In this document: positions 62,713 through 64,000 of the stretch, piece after piece
How the letters are laid out: each line of letters opens with the position of its first letter
Position numbering within the stretch: position 1 is the stretch's first letter
DNA from: Limnoperna fortunei
Taxonomy: Eukaryota > Mollusca > Bivalvia > Mytilida > Modiolidae
NCBI GenBank assembly: GCA_944474755.1
Contig: OX104114.1
Span: 47,991,070-48,055,069 of the forward strand
Direction: 5' to 3'
DNA: 64,000 bases
Program-made: the position numbers and the translations under genes
Notes under the pieces: generated by a model
What the model was told of the DNA's origin: nothing
What the model saw: only the letters and a program-made list of their open reading frames with translations
Databases searched by the model: none

Positions 62713-64000
62713 ACAGGCTCCCAGGAGCCTGTATTGCTCACCTGAACCTGAAACCAAACAACCCTTTTTTATCCAGCTTTTCTTTGCTATAAAGAATTGC
62801 CCAACACTTCTGCAAAAATCATTAATTTTGACCTTTTAAGGGAAATAACTTCTATACGGAGGATCTTTTGATGGTTAGAGGGAGAAGGGAGGTTCACTTC
62901 AAATTTGCTGTACCTGTTATACTTTTTTAACTATCAGTCAAAAACTCTCTCGGACCCCCCCCCCCCCCTTTTTCATTTTTTCTATTTTAATCCAACATAG
63001 CTATGTAGGTAGTCAGGTGTCATGATTTGCACAATTTTGGTAGAGGACATCCTAAAGATGATGTGTGCAATGTTTCAAAGCAGTCCTTTCATTGGTTTAA
63101 GAGGAGAAGATTTTTTAAAATCAAGTAAAATTGCTTACAAAAATGTTCAAGGAGAATAATTCCTAAACGGTTCATCAGACAATCTTGACCCTAATGTCAT
63201 TTTTGTAGCCCTCATAGAGCAGAACAATTAAGCAATGCTAACTTTTTCTCTAGTTCTAATAATTTTCAAGATTTTGAGGCAAAAATGTCAAAAATAATCA
63301 ATTTCGACAATTAAAGGGCAATAACTCCTATAAGGAGTCATCATACAACTTCAACCCAATGGAGTGTTTCGTAGAGCTTTTGATGCAGATGAAGGCATGT
63401 CTCTTCGGTTTTCCTGTATCTGTTACACTTTTTTAAATATAAGCCAAAAACTGTATTTTACCGCCCCCCCCCATCCTACTTTTAGCCATGGTGGCCATGT
63501 TGGTTAATCTGCAGCCATGGTTGGTGCAAACTTGGTTGAGGACATTTGACAGATGATGTGTACAAAGTTTCAAAGCAGTACTTTCAGTTGTTTCAGAGGA
63601 GAAGATTTTAAAAAATCAATTAAAACCGATTAAAAAAACAGTTCAAGGGAAATAACTCTTAAACGGTTAATCAGACAATCTTGACACTGAAGTAATTTTT
63701 GTAGCCCGCATAGAGCAGAACAATTAAGCAATGCTAACTTTTTCTCTAGTTCTAATAATTTTCAAGATTTTGAGGCAAAAATGGCAAAAATCATCAATTT
63801 TGACAATTAAAGGGCAATAACTCCTACAAGGAATCATCATACAACTTTGACCCAATGGAGTGTTTTGTAAAGCTTTAGATGCTGAAGAAGGAAGGACTCT
63901 TCGGTTTTCCTGTATCTGTTATACTTTTTGAACTATAAGCAAAAAACTGAATTTTGACCCCTCTGTTCTATTTTTAGCCATGGCGGCCATGTTGGTTGGT
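62713..64000 (+). mobile_element. Hairpin-ended element family B, copy 2 (runs off the window)
   Basis: It starts ACAGGCTCCCAGGAGCCTGT then ATTGCTCACCTGAACC. Two consecutive ~495-bp monomers begin at about 63102 and 63597 (both with AGGAGAAGATTTT). They include C-rich runs before CCATCCTACTTTTAGCCATG and the GCCATGGTGGCCATGTTGG block. This copy lacks the family-A and MITE insertions seen in copy 1 and so serves as the empty-site reference. The 3' hairpin lies beyond the window. Confidence 0.75.

Overview
This is a eukaryotic, AT-rich, repeat-dense window with no bacterial gene organisation. Its repeats point to a bivalve mollusc, possibly a mussel: tRNA-derived SINEs, hairpin-ended non-autonomous elements with central satellites, and dispersed repeats whose wording I recall from mussel genomes. 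The taxonomic call is an inference from memory of repeat families and was not searched.

The one convincing host gene lies on the minus strand from 37758 (ATG) to 18676 (stop). Its six exons (37570-37758, 32368-32511, 31498-31578, 29345-29542, 27781-27927, 18676-18870) all have GT/AG borders and phase-0 introns. They join into a 317-residue, roughly eight-to-nine-helix membrane protein. Exons 1-3 and 4-6 look like a duplicated three-exon unit. I cannot name the family. Its introns carry most of the satellites and small transposons between 19 and 37 kb.

1-12.4 kb is a nest of transposons. A plus-strand LINE (LINE-A, pieces at about 1380-2005, 2640-3533 and 12025-12370) is split by a TIR element (2058-2632) and by a decayed Ty3/gypsy element (LTRs 3539-3854 and 11721-12024). 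That gypsy element itself holds a minus-strand L1/Tx1-like LINE (LINE-B, 8430-11705). 12.8-15.9 kb is an old hairpin-ended satellite element split by a dead Tc1 transposon (13704-15339, TA duplication).

18.98-31.1 kb holds two families of hairpin-ended, satellite-bearing elements of Helentron/HINE architecture (families A/B and C). They are nested into one another and overlie introns 3 and 5. A 39-bp minisatellite (25.93-27.66 kb), a 24-bp repeat (29.05 kb) and a 64-bp minisatellite (33.3-34.5 kb) lie in introns 5, 4 and 1.

39667-48061 is a complete Ty3/gypsy element with about 98% identical LTRs and a TCAT target duplication. It carries gag, protease, RT, RNase H and integrase, plus an extra 5' ORF resembling an SGNH-hydrolase. 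A related SGNH-like fragment sits at the 5' end of a minus-strand LINE (LINE-D, 50430-55250). 55.8-58.3 kb is a plus-strand CR1/L2-like LINE (LINE-E). 58.3-64 kb holds a Tc1 fragment, TIR elements (including a 645-bp element with a 10-bp target duplication), a 179-bp degenerate repeat, a possible MULE-type transposase fragment and a second family-B element running off the end of the window.
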